Below are positions 25,237 through 33,662 of a stretch of DNA of 39,980 nucleotides, in pieces. The stretch's first letter is position 1, and each line of letters starts with the position of its first letter. The notes beneath the pieces were generated by a model. The model was not told the origin of the DNA. It was given only the letters and a program-made list of their open reading frames with translations, and searched no databases. The position numbers and the translations under genes are program-made. This DNA comes from an uncultured Lachnospiraceae bacterium (GTDB taxonomy: Bacteria > Bacillota > Clostridia > Lachnospirales > Lachnospiraceae): assembly GCA_947623805.1 (NCBI GenBank), contig CANQHZ010000031.1:1-39980 (forward strand). Reading direction: 5' to 3'.

Positions 25237-25376
25237 GTCTTTATAGACATTGCTGAGGTATGTCTAACGTTGCCTAAGCGTAATTAATTTACATATTTAA
25301 GTTCAAATTTGGAGTATATTTTATTTATGCATATCTTTATAGACATTAGAAATGTTTATGTGATATAATTAAGAAC
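25237..25376. promoter_or_regulatory. Putative invertible promoter segment
   Basis: This 140-bp non-coding stretch lies between two inverted 28-bp sites. On the plus strand TAGACA (25340-25345), 18 bp, TATAAT (25364-25369) with TG before it is a strong promoter that points away from the membrane gene and into the recombinase gene's antisense strand. Inversion would turn it towards the membrane gene. A weaker minus-strand candidate (TTAGAC, 16 bp, TATAAA near 25241-25268) exists in the present orientation. TCTTTATAGACATT occurs twice (25238-25251 and 25334-25347) as a direct repeat, perhaps an accessory binding site. Confidence 0.5.
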
Positions 25377-25404
25377 ATAATCAAAAAGTACAATTTTTGA
25401 TACT
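25377..25404 (-). other. Putative recombinase crossover site 2
   Basis: Arms ATAATCAAAAAGT and AATTTTTGATACT around the dinucleotide AC, which is the complement of GT in site 1. Read on the minus strand it matches site 1 at 24 of 28 positions, including GTACTTTTTGAT without change. Two sites in this orientation would give inversion, not deletion. It lies 8 bp beyond the stop of the recombinase gene. Confidence 0.6.
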
Positions 25405-25412
25405 TTTATATT

Positions 25413-26036
<624 letters not shown>

Positions 26037-26183
26037 TCACAATAATAATTTTTTAATTACTACTGTAATTATAAATGCTATGGGCAAACGATATATTTTA
26101 CATATCATTTTAGTTATCACATCAAATTAATGTTAAATGAAATCACGGTAATACAATATACATATAGCATATTATAAAAAATA

Positions 26184-26213
26184 AAAGTTGCCTAAGCCGA
26201 CTTAGACAACTTT
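26184..26213 (-). terminator. Intrinsic terminator downstream of nrdG
   Basis: A 13-bp stem (AAAGTTGCCTAAG with CTTAGACAACTTT, one G-U/mismatch) with a 4-nt loop. On the minus strand it is followed by a TTTTATTTTTTAT run. It lies 114 bp after the nrdG stop. Apart from this hairpin I see nothing in the 302-bp gap 26025-26326, which is very AT-rich. Confidence 0.8.
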
Positions 26214-26326
26214 ATCATATTTTATTATTAAGTTTTTTTATTCTTTCTTTACTATTTCAACCAAACAATAATAGAAAATTTTTCATTAACCGCATATATT
26301 CAAAAATATGCTGAAAAAGTTCATTA

Positions 26327-26935
26327 TTAGTACACTTTCACATCACATGCATTTTTCTTCACGCTCGCCTGATTAAAGCAGACTATGTTTTTATTCGTCC
26401 CGGCTGTCTCGCGTCCCATTGGAATATCGTCGTAATCGCCGCAATGCAATATCGGTACTGATATGTCCTCTTGAGCGAGCGTTGCTTGGACGTCTATTAC
26501 TCTTTGGTTACTGCTGCCTTTCCATAAAAGGTTATTGTCTTTTTTGTCTTGTACAAATTCGCCGTCAACGAGTATGTCTACATATTGCAAGAGTGGATAG
26601 CGCATTATTCTCTCCCAGCTATCGCCTGTATAGAGCCATATGTTTTTATTGGGGTATTTTTCTTTTATTTCTCTCATAAGTGCCTTAACGCCGTCACGGT
26701 TGGCGCTGTGCAGCGGGTCGCCGCCTGAAAATGTTATGCCTTCGATATACGGCTTATCAAGCTGTTCAAAAATCTCGGCTTTTGCTTTATCGTCAAATTC
26801 AAGTCCGCCGTCAGGGTCCCAAGTCATAGGATTTTGGCAGCCTTTGCAGCAATGCGAGCAGCCGGCTACCCACAATACCACGCGAAGACCGTCGCCGTTA
26901 AGCATATCATCTTTGGTTATGTTGTGATATCTCAT
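26327..26935 (-). CDS. nrdG: Anaerobic ribonucleotide reductase activating protein
   Basis: A 202-aa radical SAM activase that installs the glycyl radical on NrdD. The 4Fe-4S ligands are in GCSHCCKGC (spacing C-x3-C-x2-C) near residues 26-33, with GITFSGGDPL (SAM binding) and WLYTGDSWE further on. The C-terminal 40 or so residues extend beyond the E. coli protein (154 aa). The spacer to nrdD is 217 bp and is largely repeat copy D, unusual for a pair normally adjacent or overlapping. Confidence 0.95.
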   Translation of the reverse strand: MRYHNITKDDMLNGDGLRVVLWVAGCSHCCKGCQNPMTWDPDGGLEFDDKAKAEIFEQLDKPYIEGITFSGGDPLHSANRDGVKALMREIKEKYPNKNIWLYTGDSWERIMRYPLLQYVDILVDGEFVQDKKDNNLLWKGSSNQRVIDVQATLAQEDISVPILHCGDYDDIPMGRETAGTNKNIVCFNQASVKKNACDVKVY

Positions 26936-26965
26936 AATTAAAACTCATTCCTTTTATTTTTTATA

Positions 26966-27113
26966 TAGACATTTAATAAAGGTGTTATCAACCGTCCGAA
27001 TTTAGGCAAAATATATAAAATCGCGGCTAGGTGCAGCAAGCTGCAAGACGCCGCTTATTTTATATATTTTGCCTAAATTCTATGTTGTCGAATAAAGCTT
27101 TGCAAACGCCTAA
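26966..27113 (+). repeat. Dispersed palindromic repeat, copy D
   Basis: A full copy between nrdD and nrdG. Arms carry TTTAGGCAAAATATATAAAA and its complement; here AGGC/GCCT replaces the AGTC/GACT of copies B, C and E, so both sides of the stem changed together. The centre has GCGGC/GCCGC around TGCAGC-AA-GCTGCA. This is the only copy whose core faces against local transcription. The right end reads GCAAACGCCTAA. Confidence 0.9.
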
Positions 27114-27152
27114 TTTTATATAATTATAATGTAAAAGCCGCCCCTACGTTTT

Positions 27153-29348
27153 TTACATGCTTTTTCTTTCTGCAATCTCTGCCATCTTTGCCTCGTTCAG
27201 CCTTGTATCACCGTGTACGCGCGAGTACGAGAGGTATCCGTTCATTCTGTCAATCTTTGTTAGATTTCGACTGCCGCACTTGGGGCAGACATCCATTTCG
27301 AGCTCTTGATGACCGCAGTCGTCGCAATATGCAAGCGAAAGGTTTACGCCCTCGTAAAAGCCCATTTCCATGGCGCGCCTTACAAGTGTCTTGATTGCGG
27401 ATGTATTGTAATCAATAGGATATTTTACGTACTGTATTTTACCGCCGTTTGAGAGCTCCCAAAATCTGTACTCCAAATCCTGTTTCTGTATCGGCGTGAT
27501 GTCCTCTGTGACATGGCAATGAAAGCTGTTGCTCACATATTCTCTGTCGGAAACGCCTTCTACAATGCCGTACTTTGCCCTGAATTGCTTGACCTGCAGG
27601 CCGCAGAGATTTTCCGCGGGTGTGCCGTATATCGCATAGAGGTTACCGTCCTCCTCCTTAAAGCGGTTTACTTCTTTATTTATATACTCCAAAACTTCAA
27701 GCGCGAAAGCGCCATCCTCGACAAGCGACTTGCCGTTGTAGAGCATCTGCAGCTCGTTGAGTGCTGTTATGCCAAATGACGCCGTGGCTGTCTTTAACAG
27801 CGGCTTAATCTTGTCCGACAGCTTTAAATGCCCGCCTAAAAAGCCGCCCTCGCAGTACGCAAGCGGGTTGGTTGACGCGCGCATATTGCCGAGATAAGCG
27901 TATGTCCTGATGTGGAGCTGTCTTATCAGGTTAAGATAATAGTCAAGCACCTCGTAAAAGTCTCTGCTCTCCTGGCGCGCCTTTGCCAAAATCATAGGAA
28001 GATGGAGCGAAACCGCACCTATATTGAAACGCCCTACAAATATCGGCGTGTCCTTATCGTCAGCGGGGTGCATTCCTCCTCTTTCGTACCATGGTGACAA
28101 AAATGCTCTGCAGCCCATAGGTGAAATTACCTTGCCGTACTGCTTGTACATGCTGGCGATATAGCCTTTTCCAGTAAGGCTCAGCCAGTCGGGGTACATA
28201 GTCTTTGCGGAGCACCTCACGCCCGCCTCAAACACGTCCTCTAATGGCTTTCCTTTGCCGTGCAGATTTTCATCGTATAAAAAAACAATCTTGGGGAAAA
28301 GCACGGGTTTTTTGCAATCCTTTTTGCCTTGCCCTTTTCGTCTTACGTTAAGCATCTGTATAGTCGCAAGCTTGGCGAAACGCTCTGTGCCTATGCCCGC
28401 CGTGACTGTGATAAATGGATAATCGCCTCGGCTGCTTGCCACTGTATTGAATTTGTACTCCCAGCCCTGGAAGCCCTGCTCAAACTCGCGCTCCACGTCT
28501 GAAAGCGCCTCCGTCTCCGCTCTTTCGGGTGAAACGCCGAGATTTATATATTTTTCGTATGAAGACTTGTACGTTTTTTCAGCATAGGGCGCAAGGATTT
28601 TGTCAACCTCCGGCACTGTAAAACCGCCGTACTGCTGGCTTGCCGCGCTGAGCACTATATCACCGATAACGTCAAAAGCCACGTCAAGCGACTTCGGCTC
28701 GTTGTACCAGATGTTTCCCATCTCAAAACCGCCCGAAAGAACGCTCTGCACATCAAAAAGACAGCAGTTCATAGTATCGCGCCTTGCGGACATATCATGC
28801 ACATAGATGTAGCCGTCCCTGCACGCCTGAATTTCCTCCGTAGTCATAAAAAACTTCTGGTAAAGTTCCTTGTTAAACTGGTTGAAAATAAGGCTGCGCT
28901 TTGTGGAAACTAGGGCTGAATCTGTGTTTGCATTCTCCTTGTCGCCGACGTACATGATTGACTGGCTCTTTTTGTACACATCGTCCATCATGCGCACAAA
29001 GTCCTGCTTATAATTTCTGTAATCGCGGTAGCTCTTGGCTACGACTGGCTTTACCTCCTCGAGCGCGCTCTCAACTATATTGTGCATTATCGGGATAGGG
29101 ATTTCATCCGCATCCATCTCGTTTACCTTGCTGATAACGTGCTCGCATATATGGCGCTTGTCCTCCTCCGTAAACTTGGTAAGCGCGCGGTATGCCGACT
29201 TGCCGACGGCGACGATTACTTTCTGCACATTAAATTTTTCCTTGCTGCCGTCCTTTTTTATAACGTATACCTGCCGCTCAGGCTGATAAAGACTGCTATA
29301 ATCAATTTCGTCTTTCTCAACGGCATTTAAGCTGACTACCTTACCCAT
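27153..29348 (-). CDS. nrdD: Anaerobic ribonucleoside-triphosphate reductase
   Basis: A 731-aa class III ribonucleotide reductase that reduces NTPs to dNTPs without oxygen. An N-terminal ATP-cone (about 20-110: VYVIKKDGSKEKFNVQKV) allosterically controls activity; the barrel domain follows; a C-terminal zinc site (CDDCG and CPKCG) precedes the radical-bearing Gly704 in RMNGYL. The start at 29348 is fixed by GGAGGAG six bases upstream. It has its own promoter with tandem NrdR boxes. Length is normal for NrdD of Clostridia. Confidence 0.96.
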   Translation of the reverse strand: MGKVVSLNAVEKDEIDYSSLYQPERQVYVIKKDGSKEKFNVQKVIVAVGKSAYRALTKFTEEDKRHICEHVISKVNEMDADEIPIPIMHNIVESALEEVKPVVAKSYRDYRNYKQDFVRMMDDVYKKSQSIMYVGDKENANTDSALVSTKRSLIFNQFNKELYQKFFMTTEEIQACRDGYIYVHDMSARRDTMNCCLFDVQSVLSGGFEMGNIWYNEPKSLDVAFDVIGDIVLSAASQQYGGFTVPEVDKILAPYAEKTYKSSYEKYINLGVSPERAETEALSDVEREFEQGFQGWEYKFNTVASSRGDYPFITVTAGIGTERFAKLATIQMLNVRRKGQGKKDCKKPVLFPKIVFLYDENLHGKGKPLEDVFEAGVRCSAKTMYPDWLSLTGKGYIASMYKQYGKVISPMGCRAFLSPWYERGGMHPADDKDTPIFVGRFNIGAVSLHLPMILAKARQESRDFYEVLDYYLNLIRQLHIRTYAYLGNMRASTNPLAYCEGGFLGGHLKLSDKIKPLLKTATASFGITALNELQMLYNGKSLVEDGAFALEVLEYINKEVNRFKEEDGNLYAIYGTPAENLCGLQVKQFRAKYGIVEGVSDREYVSNSFHCHVTEDITPIQKQDLEYRFWELSNGGKIQYVKYPIDYNTSAIKTLVRRAMEMGFYEGVNLSLAYCDDCGHQELEMDVCPKCGSRNLTKIDRMNGYLSYSRVHGDTRLNEAKMAEIAERKSM

Positions 29349-29382
29349 ATCTACTCCTCCATTCATACTCCAAAAAGCGATA

Positions 29383-29412
29383 GTACAACGATTTTTTCAA
29401 TATTCGTTGTAC
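29383..29412 (-). promoter_or_regulatory. Inverted repeat in the nrdD leader
   Basis: Perfect 9-bp arms GTACAACGA and TCGTTGTAC separated by 12 AT-rich bases, 35 bp before the nrdD start and within its predicted leader RNA. It could be an RNA hairpin or a further operator. No T-run follows, so it is not a classical terminator. Confidence 0.6.
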
Positions 29413-29430
29413 CGTGTTTTTCTTTATTTT

Positions 29431-29446
29431 TTCAAATATTTTGTAT
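29431..29446 (-). promoter_or_regulatory. NrdR box 2 (weaker)
   Basis: TTCAAATATTTTGTAT matches 10 of 16 positions of an NrdR-box form (ACACAATATATTGTGT). It is separated by exactly 16 bp from box 1, the spacing (three helical turns centre to centre) at which the repressor NrdR binds tandem boxes upstream of ribonucleotide reductase genes. Confidence 0.6.
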
Positions 29447-29462
29447 GATTTATTTTAATATG

Positions 29463-29478
29463 GCACTATATGTTGTGT
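29463..29478 (-). promoter_or_regulatory. NrdR box 1
   Basis: On the minus strand ACACAACATATAGTGC, a close match to the 16-bp NrdR palindrome (ACAC, AT-rich centre, GTGT). It lies at the predicted transcription start of nrdD, so bound NrdR would block initiation when dATP/ATP status calls for repression. No nrdR gene is in the window. Confidence 0.75.
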
Positions 29479-29487
29479 CTGTATATT

Positions 29488-29516
29488 AGTATAATTCAAA
29501 TGGAGACTGATGTCAA
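29488..29516 (-). promoter_or_regulatory. Sigma-A promoter of nrdDG
   Basis: On the minus strand TTGACA (29511-29516), 17 bp, TATACT (29488-29493). The start would be near 29481, giving a leader of about 130 nt with both NrdR boxes and the inverted repeat. Confidence 0.8.
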
Positions 29517-29523
29517 TAAAAAA

Positions 29524-29552
29524 GCGTCTGGAAAATGCACAATTCCAGACGC
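29524..29552 (-). terminator. Intrinsic terminator of the rnhA unit
   Basis: A perfect 10-bp stem, GCGTCTGGAA with TTCCAGACGC, with a 9-nt loop; on the minus strand it is followed by a run of seven T. It closes the unit ending with the 48-aa peptide and lies directly upstream of the nrdD promoter. Confidence 0.88.
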
Positions 29553-29577
29553 CGTTTTATATTGTTATTTTATTGAC

Positions 29578-29724
29578 TTATTCATTTTTAGATTTTTCAA
29601 CCTTCGCCTTGGGCTTCCACACCTTGACACCGATAAAGCCGCCTATGCCTGACACTACCGCGATTACAGCAAAGGTTAAAATATACGACAGAAACATTCT
29701 CAAAAATTCTATTAAATTTGCCAC
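29578..29724 (-). CDS. 48-aa single-span membrane peptide
   Basis: GTG at 29724 opens a 48-codon frame. AGAGG lies eight bases upstream. The peptide begins MANLIEFLRM, has one hydrophobic segment (about 11-32, with VSGIGGFIGV) and a lysine-rich tail (VWKPKAKVEKSKNE), the form of a small membrane protein with a cytoplasmic C-terminus. A strong terminator begins 25 bp after the stop, and rnhA ends 79 bp upstream, so it is probably the last gene of that unit. I do not recognise a family and assign no function. Confidence 0.65.
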   Translation of the reverse strand: MANLIEFLRMFLSYILTFAVIAVVSGIGGFIGVKVWKPKAKVEKSKNE

Positions 29725-29803
29725 GACTATACCTCTTTTCCGCAAAAGCCATTTTCAGAAACAGCTCCCGCATTTTTGTAAGTTTACAGAAAACTCCATA
29801 TAT

Positions 29804-30298
29804 CTATAATACCACTTCACCTATTACATCGTCAAGCAGCATATTTATATCTTTGCAATCCGCAGCCTCGGTCGCAAGCTTGTCGCAGCGCTCGTTTTCG
29901 GGGTGTCCTGCGTGTCCTTTTACCCATGTAAATTTCACGTTATGCAGCGCCTTTGCCTTTAAAAGCCGCTGCCACAGGTCTATGTTTTTTACCGCCTGCT
30001 TTGCGCTGTTTTTCCAATTATTTTTCTGCCAGCTTTCTATCCAATGCTGGTTGAAAGCATCGGTCACATACTTTGAATCAGAAATTATCTCCACCTCGCA
30101 AGGCTTTGTAAGCGCCTCCAAGCCTGTTATAACCGCCATAAGCTCCATTCGATTGTTCGTGGTCTTTTTATAACCCGCCGAAAACTCCCTCTCATGGAGC
30201 TGCCCCTTTGTATCAACGTACTGCAGGACCGTACCATATCCCCCCGGTCCCTCAGGATTACCCCTAGCCGCCCCATCAGTAAAAATCTTAACAAACAT
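29804..30298 (-). CDS. rnhA: Ribonuclease HI
   Basis: A 164-aa RNase H1 that removes the RNA strand of RNA-DNA hybrids (R-loops, primers). The acidic catalytic residues are seen as Asp8 ([10 protein letters not shown]), Glu52 (NNRMEL), Asp74 (SDSKYV) and the Asp in NERCDKLA, with the His of KGHAGHPEN before it. The length is that of the stand-alone bacterial enzyme with a handle region (KNNWKN). AGAGGTAAG precedes the ATG. Repeat copy E separates it from the MutS-like gene upstream. Confidence 0.95.
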   Translation of the reverse strand: MFVKIFTDGAARGNPEGPGGYGTVLQYVDTKGQLHEREFSAGYKKTTNNRMELMAVITGLEALTKPCEVEIISDSKYVTDAFNQHWIESWQKNNWKNSAKQAVKNIDLWQRLLKAKALHNVKFTWVKGHAGHPENERCDKLATEAADCKDINMLLDDVIGEVVL

Positions 30299-30314
30299 AA
30301 CTTACCTCTTTCAC

Positions 30315-30485
30315 TAAACGTTCACAAAACTCTATTCGACAACATAGAATTTAGTCAAAATATATAAAAACGCAGCGTCTTGCAGCTTGCTGCACCTATG
30401 TACTGTATCTGCGATACAGTACATTGACGCGATTTTTATATATTTTGACTAAATTCGGACAGTTGTGAACACTTTTCGCAATTAC
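30315..30485 (-). repeat. Dispersed palindromic repeat, copy E, with nested hairpin
   Basis: The longest copy. The arms AATTTAGTCAAAATATATA and the core TGCAGC-AA-GCTGCA match copies B-D. Inside the core a perfect inverted repeat with 12-bp arms (ATGTACTGTATC and GATACAGTACAT, 3-nt loop; 30398-30424) replaces a few bases present in the others. The core is in the same sense as transcription. Confidence 0.9.
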
Positions 30486-30492
30486 CTAATTA

Positions 30493-32169
30493 TCATACAG
30501 ACGAATATTGCGCAAGCTCCGCTGCCATTTTATCCGCCTCTTTTACAATATCCTCCGAAAATCCCATCACTTCCAAAAGCTTAATCGCATTGCGCGTGTG
30601 CGCCCTTCCCTCCAAGAGATGGTACGAAAACAGCACATCGCCGTCCTTTACCTCCTCCTCGAAATGGAAATTGTCGTAGCTGTCCTCCAGCAGATGCGTA
30701 AGCTCTATGTCATGAGTCGCCGCAAAACAGTATATTCCCTTTTGCGCAAGCCGCTTTAAAATCTGCGCTGACGCCGCTATGCGCTCCACCGTATTCGTGC
30801 CGCGCAGCACCTCGTCAACAAAGCACAAAAGCGGATTTTCGCTCTCCAGCGCCGCCGCGTCCATTATGCGCTTTAACGCTTTTATTTCCACTATATAATA
30901 GCTCTCGCCGCCGTCAAGGTTGTCACGCAGCGCCATTGACGAGTAAATCCTGTAAAAATTGCCGTTGTATTCCCTCGCCGCGCAGGTATGGATTGTCTGC
31001 GCCAAAATTGCGTTTATAGCCATCATTTTCAAAAAAGTGGACTTGCCCGACGCGTTTGAGCCCGTGATAAGCATGCCCCTGCCCTGAGCAAAGCTGTTTA
31101 GTACGGGCTGTTTTATTACGGGGTGAAAGCCCTCCTTTATGATAAAAGGCTCTCTTTTCCCCTCTAAAAGCGAAGGCACACAGTAATGCGGCAGCGCGGC
31201 GCGAAAATAGCCTATCGAAATAACCGCGTCAAGATAACCTATCGCATCAGTTATGCCGTAAATTGCCTCGGCGTTGCCGCGCACCAGCTTTAGCATGCTG
31301 TTAAATTTTATCAGGTCAATGTGCGTGAGCATTTTTATATAGTCAAAAATCAGCTCGCCTATATTGCCCGTAGAACTGTTGAGCTTCATCACCATTCCCG
31401 AATTGCGCTCTATGGCTTTCAGCTTGGCGCGCCTTTCCTTCAGCAGCGAAATATAGTCGTTCATTTCGCTGTCATACTCTGCCGCAATAATGCCATCGGC
31501 GCATTTCATCATACGCATGATATAGGCGAAGCTTGCCACATATGGAGCCGCCTCGTTTTTTTCACGCATATACGTCACTATGTTGACGCACGCCACAGCT
31601 ATCAAAAGCATAACGCCGACAGACGTGTTCAAAAAGATAAGCGCAAGCGATACTACAAGCAGCGCTATTCCCGCGTAATGCTTTAGATTAGAGCGTCTGC
31701 CAAGCTGTTCCAGATATTTCATGTAATCATAGAGCGAGTATTTTCCTGTCGTGCCGAGGTCATTCAGGCAGAGCATCGTGTCAAGCCTTTTTTCCTCATG
31801 CTCCATCATATAGCATATATGGCGCTCCATTTTTTCAAGGCGCTTGTCCTTGTCGGAAAGCAGCGGCTGCCGCAGCATTGCATAGAGATACTCCTCACCT
31901 GACGACGACTGCGCAAAATCCATCATGGAAAAAATGCTGTCCATGTTCAAATCGTTCCATGTGATGTCGTCAATGGCGTTTTGTCCCCTGAAACGGTCCG
32001 CCATCCTTTCAAGCCTGTCCTGATTAAACTCCTTATCCGCAAAGCTTCCAAAGCTTTTTCTCAAATGCTCCCTGTAATTTTTTCTCCTCTGCTTTTCCTC
32101 ATAAGCCCCCCTTATCATAACGTAAAGAAAAATCAGAAAAACTGCCGAAAAAAATACGATTATTTCCAT
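30493..32169 (-). CDS. Membrane-anchored MutS-like ATPase
   Basis: A 558-aa protein with the MutS ATPase domain but no mismatch-recognition domain. One membrane segment lies at residues 1-22, a pair at about 165-205 (GIALLVVSLALIFLN...), and the ATPase domain at about 340-550: P-loop GSNASGKST (370-378), RDNLDGGESYY (signature loop) and Walker B LLCFVDEVLRGTNT. Family members are widespread in Firmicutes and of unknown function; membrane anchoring argues against mismatch repair as such. The start has only a weak ribosome binding site. Confidence 0.87.
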   Translation of the reverse strand: MEIIVFFSAVFLIFLYVMIRGAYEEKQRRKNYREHLRKSFGSFADKEFNQDRLERMADRFRGQNAIDDITWNDLNMDSIFSMMDFAQSSSGEEYLYAMLRQPLLSDKDKRLEKMERHICYMMEHEEKRLDTMLCLNDLGTTGKYSLYDYMKYLEQLGRRSNLKHYAGIALLVVSLALIFLNTSVGVMLLIAVACVNIVTYMREKNEAAPYVASFAYIMRMMKCADGIIAAEYDSEMNDYISLLKERRAKLKAIERNSGMVMKLNSSTGNIGELIFDYIKMLTHIDLIKFNSMLKLVRGNAEAIYGITDAIGYLDAVISIGYFRAALPHYCVPSLLEGKREPFIIKEGFHPVIKQPVLNSFAQGRGMLITGSNASGKSTFLKMMAINAILAQTIHTCAAREYNGNFYRIYSSMALRDNLDGGESYYIVEIKALKRIMDAAALESENPLLCFVDEVLRGTNTVERIAASAQILKRLAQKGIYCFAATHDIELTHLLEDSYDNFHFEEEVKDGDVLFSYHLLEGRAHTRNAIKLLEVMGFSEDIVKEADKMAAELAQYSSV

Positions 32170-32225
32170 AATTAATATATATACCGCCTTTGATGTTATG
32201 ATTAATCAGCCTTTATTAAACTCTG

Positions 32226-32942
32226 TCAAATTTCAAACCTCTGCCCTGGCGCCGTAATACGCGCTATTTTTTCCGCGTGCGCCTTGCCCTCATTTGTGAC
32301 ATACCTGTCAATATAGCTGTAGTCCTCCCACATATGCATTGGGAAAACACGCGCTGCGCCTACAGCCTCCATAAAATAGGACATTCCCATCCAGTATGTG
32401 TTTTCAAGGTGCGGATCAAGCGGCACAAATGCGCAGTCAATTTTCTCTCCGCGTATGGCGTCTATCTCCGCCTCATATTCACGCTTCATTTTCTCATTGT
32501 ATTCACGGCTCTCCTCTGCCCTGCACCAGCAGTTCAAATCGCCCGCGTGATAGATTTTTGCGCCCTCGCAGTCTATCAGATAAGCCACGCCTGCGTCCGT
32601 GGAGCGCAGCGTGCGTATATGGATATCGTCAAAATCCATTTCCTGCCGTTTGTACAGGTTTGTGACGTAAGAATCCCTGTCTATGGTTATGCCGTTCCGT
32701 GCAAGATATTTTTCATTCAGTCTCAGCCCCGCGCCCAAAAAATAATGGACATTTTTGTATTTTGGCGCAAGGTTCAGTATTTTTACATTAAAATGGTCCG
32801 CGTGCTTATGCGAGGTAAAAAACAATATCTGCTTGTCTGCATCAAAATCAGGCAAATCCCCGTCGAGACAATAATCAAAGATTAAAACATGCCTTTCCAG
32901 CTCCACGCAAAAGCTGCTGTGCTTTATATATGTGACAATCAT
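32226..32942 (-). CDS. Metallo-beta-lactamase-fold hydrolase
   Basis: A 238-aa MBL-fold protein. The zinc motif HxHxDH appears as SHKHADHF near residue 45, a further metal residue is likely the Asp in YHAGDLN, and a late His in VFPMHMWE completes the site. The arrangement resembles UlaG/YtnP-like lactonases and the broad L-ascorbate lactonase group, but the substrate cannot be told. It starts 37 bp after cdd, so it is in the same unit. No signal peptide. Confidence 0.87.
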   Translation of the reverse strand: MIVTYIKHSSFCVELERHVLIFDYCLDGDLPDFDADKQILFFTSHKHADHFNVKILNLAPKYKNVHYFLGAGLRLNEKYLARNGITIDRDSYVTNLYKRQEMDFDDIHIRTLRSTDAGVAYLIDCEGAKIYHAGDLNCWCRAEESREYNEKMKREYEAEIDAIRGEKIDCAFVPLDPHLENTYWMGMSYFMEAVGAARVFPMHMWEDYSYIDRYVTNEGKAHAEKIARITAPGQRFEI

Positions 32943-32979
32943 ACGTGTGTCCTGCTTTCGTCAATAATACTGGAAATAC

Positions 32980-33387
32980 TCATAAATTTGACGGTCCAAA
33001 ACCACATGGCAGCATTTCCTCCAAAGTCATTTCGATATATTTTTCCTTTGAAATGGCTGTTATAATGCGAAAGCTCTTGGGATTGCAAAACTCCATCATC
33101 ACCTGCCTGCACACGCCGCACGGATAAGAATATTCCGTGGGGGCGCCGTCGTATCCGCCCGCTATCGCTATCGCCTCAAACTCCCGCTCGCCCTCGCTTA
33201 CCGCCTTAAAAAAAGCTGTCCTCTCCGCGCAGTTTGTCGGAGTATAGCTTGCGCTTTCAATGTTGCAGCCTGTGTAGACCTTGCCGTTTTTGGCAAGCAG
33301 CGCCGCACCGACCTTAAATTTTGAATATGGGGAATATGAAAATTCCCGCGCTTTAAGAGCTGTTTCTATTAATTCTTCGTTGCTCAT
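32980..33387 (-). CDS. cdd: Cytidine deaminase
   Basis: A 135-aa homotetrameric-type cytidine deaminase converting cytidine and deoxycytidine to uridine forms in pyrimidine salvage. The zinc ligands are Cys53, Cys90 and Cys93 (NCAERTA and PCGVCRQ); Glu55 is the proton shuttle. VGAALLAKNGKVYTGCNIE is the substrate-binding strand. The length is that of B. subtilis Cdd. It is the first gene after a strong promoter at 33446-33474. Confidence 0.96.
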   Translation of the reverse strand: MSNEELIETALKAREFSYSPYSKFKVGAALLAKNGKVYTGCNIESASYTPTNCAERTAFFKAVSEGEREFEAIAIAGGYDGAPTEYSYPCGVCRQVMMEFCNPKSFRIITAISKEKYIEMTLEEMLPCGFGPSNL

Positions 33388-33445
33388 TTTAATCCTTTCT
33401 GCCGTTCATGGACGACTAAGTACAAGCGTCTTTTTCTTTTAGCAA

Positions 33446-33474
33446 ATTATAGCACAAACGAAAATATCAGGCAA
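33446..33474 (-). promoter_or_regulatory. Sigma-A promoter of the cdd unit
   Basis: On the minus strand TTGCCT (33469-33474), 17 bp, TATAAT (33446-33451), with TG at the extended -10 position. It is 59 bp before cdd and probably drives the genes through to the terminator at 29524-29552. Confidence 0.75.
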
Positions 33475-33502
33475 CTTAAAGAATAATATAAATCCGCCGT
33501 GG

Positions 33503-33640
33503 CTATAGCTTAAGACATTCCTTAAGTACAGGATAAACAGCCTGCGCCATTCTCATAAGCTCTATTCTGTATTCCTTGGATTGTATTAATGATTTTGCAA
33601 CTCTCAAATCGCTTTCTGCGGCTTCCAATCGGTATTTCAT
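33503..33640 (-). pseudogene. HEPN (HepT-like) toxin remnant
   Basis: A 45-aa frame starting MKYRLEAAESDLRVAKSLIQSKEYR, a normal beginning for HEPN-domain proteins (about 120-130 aa) that pair with MNT nucleotidyltransferases. After KEYR the family sequence is lost; a NRAY fragment typical of the next helix is present in another frame, so at least one indel and a large C-terminal loss are implied. The RNase motif (R-x4-6-H) is absent, so the toxin is presumably dead. The nucleotidyltransferase gene ends 22 bp upstream. Confidence 0.65.
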
Positions 33641-33662
33641 CAAGTCTGTTTTATTTCCCTCA

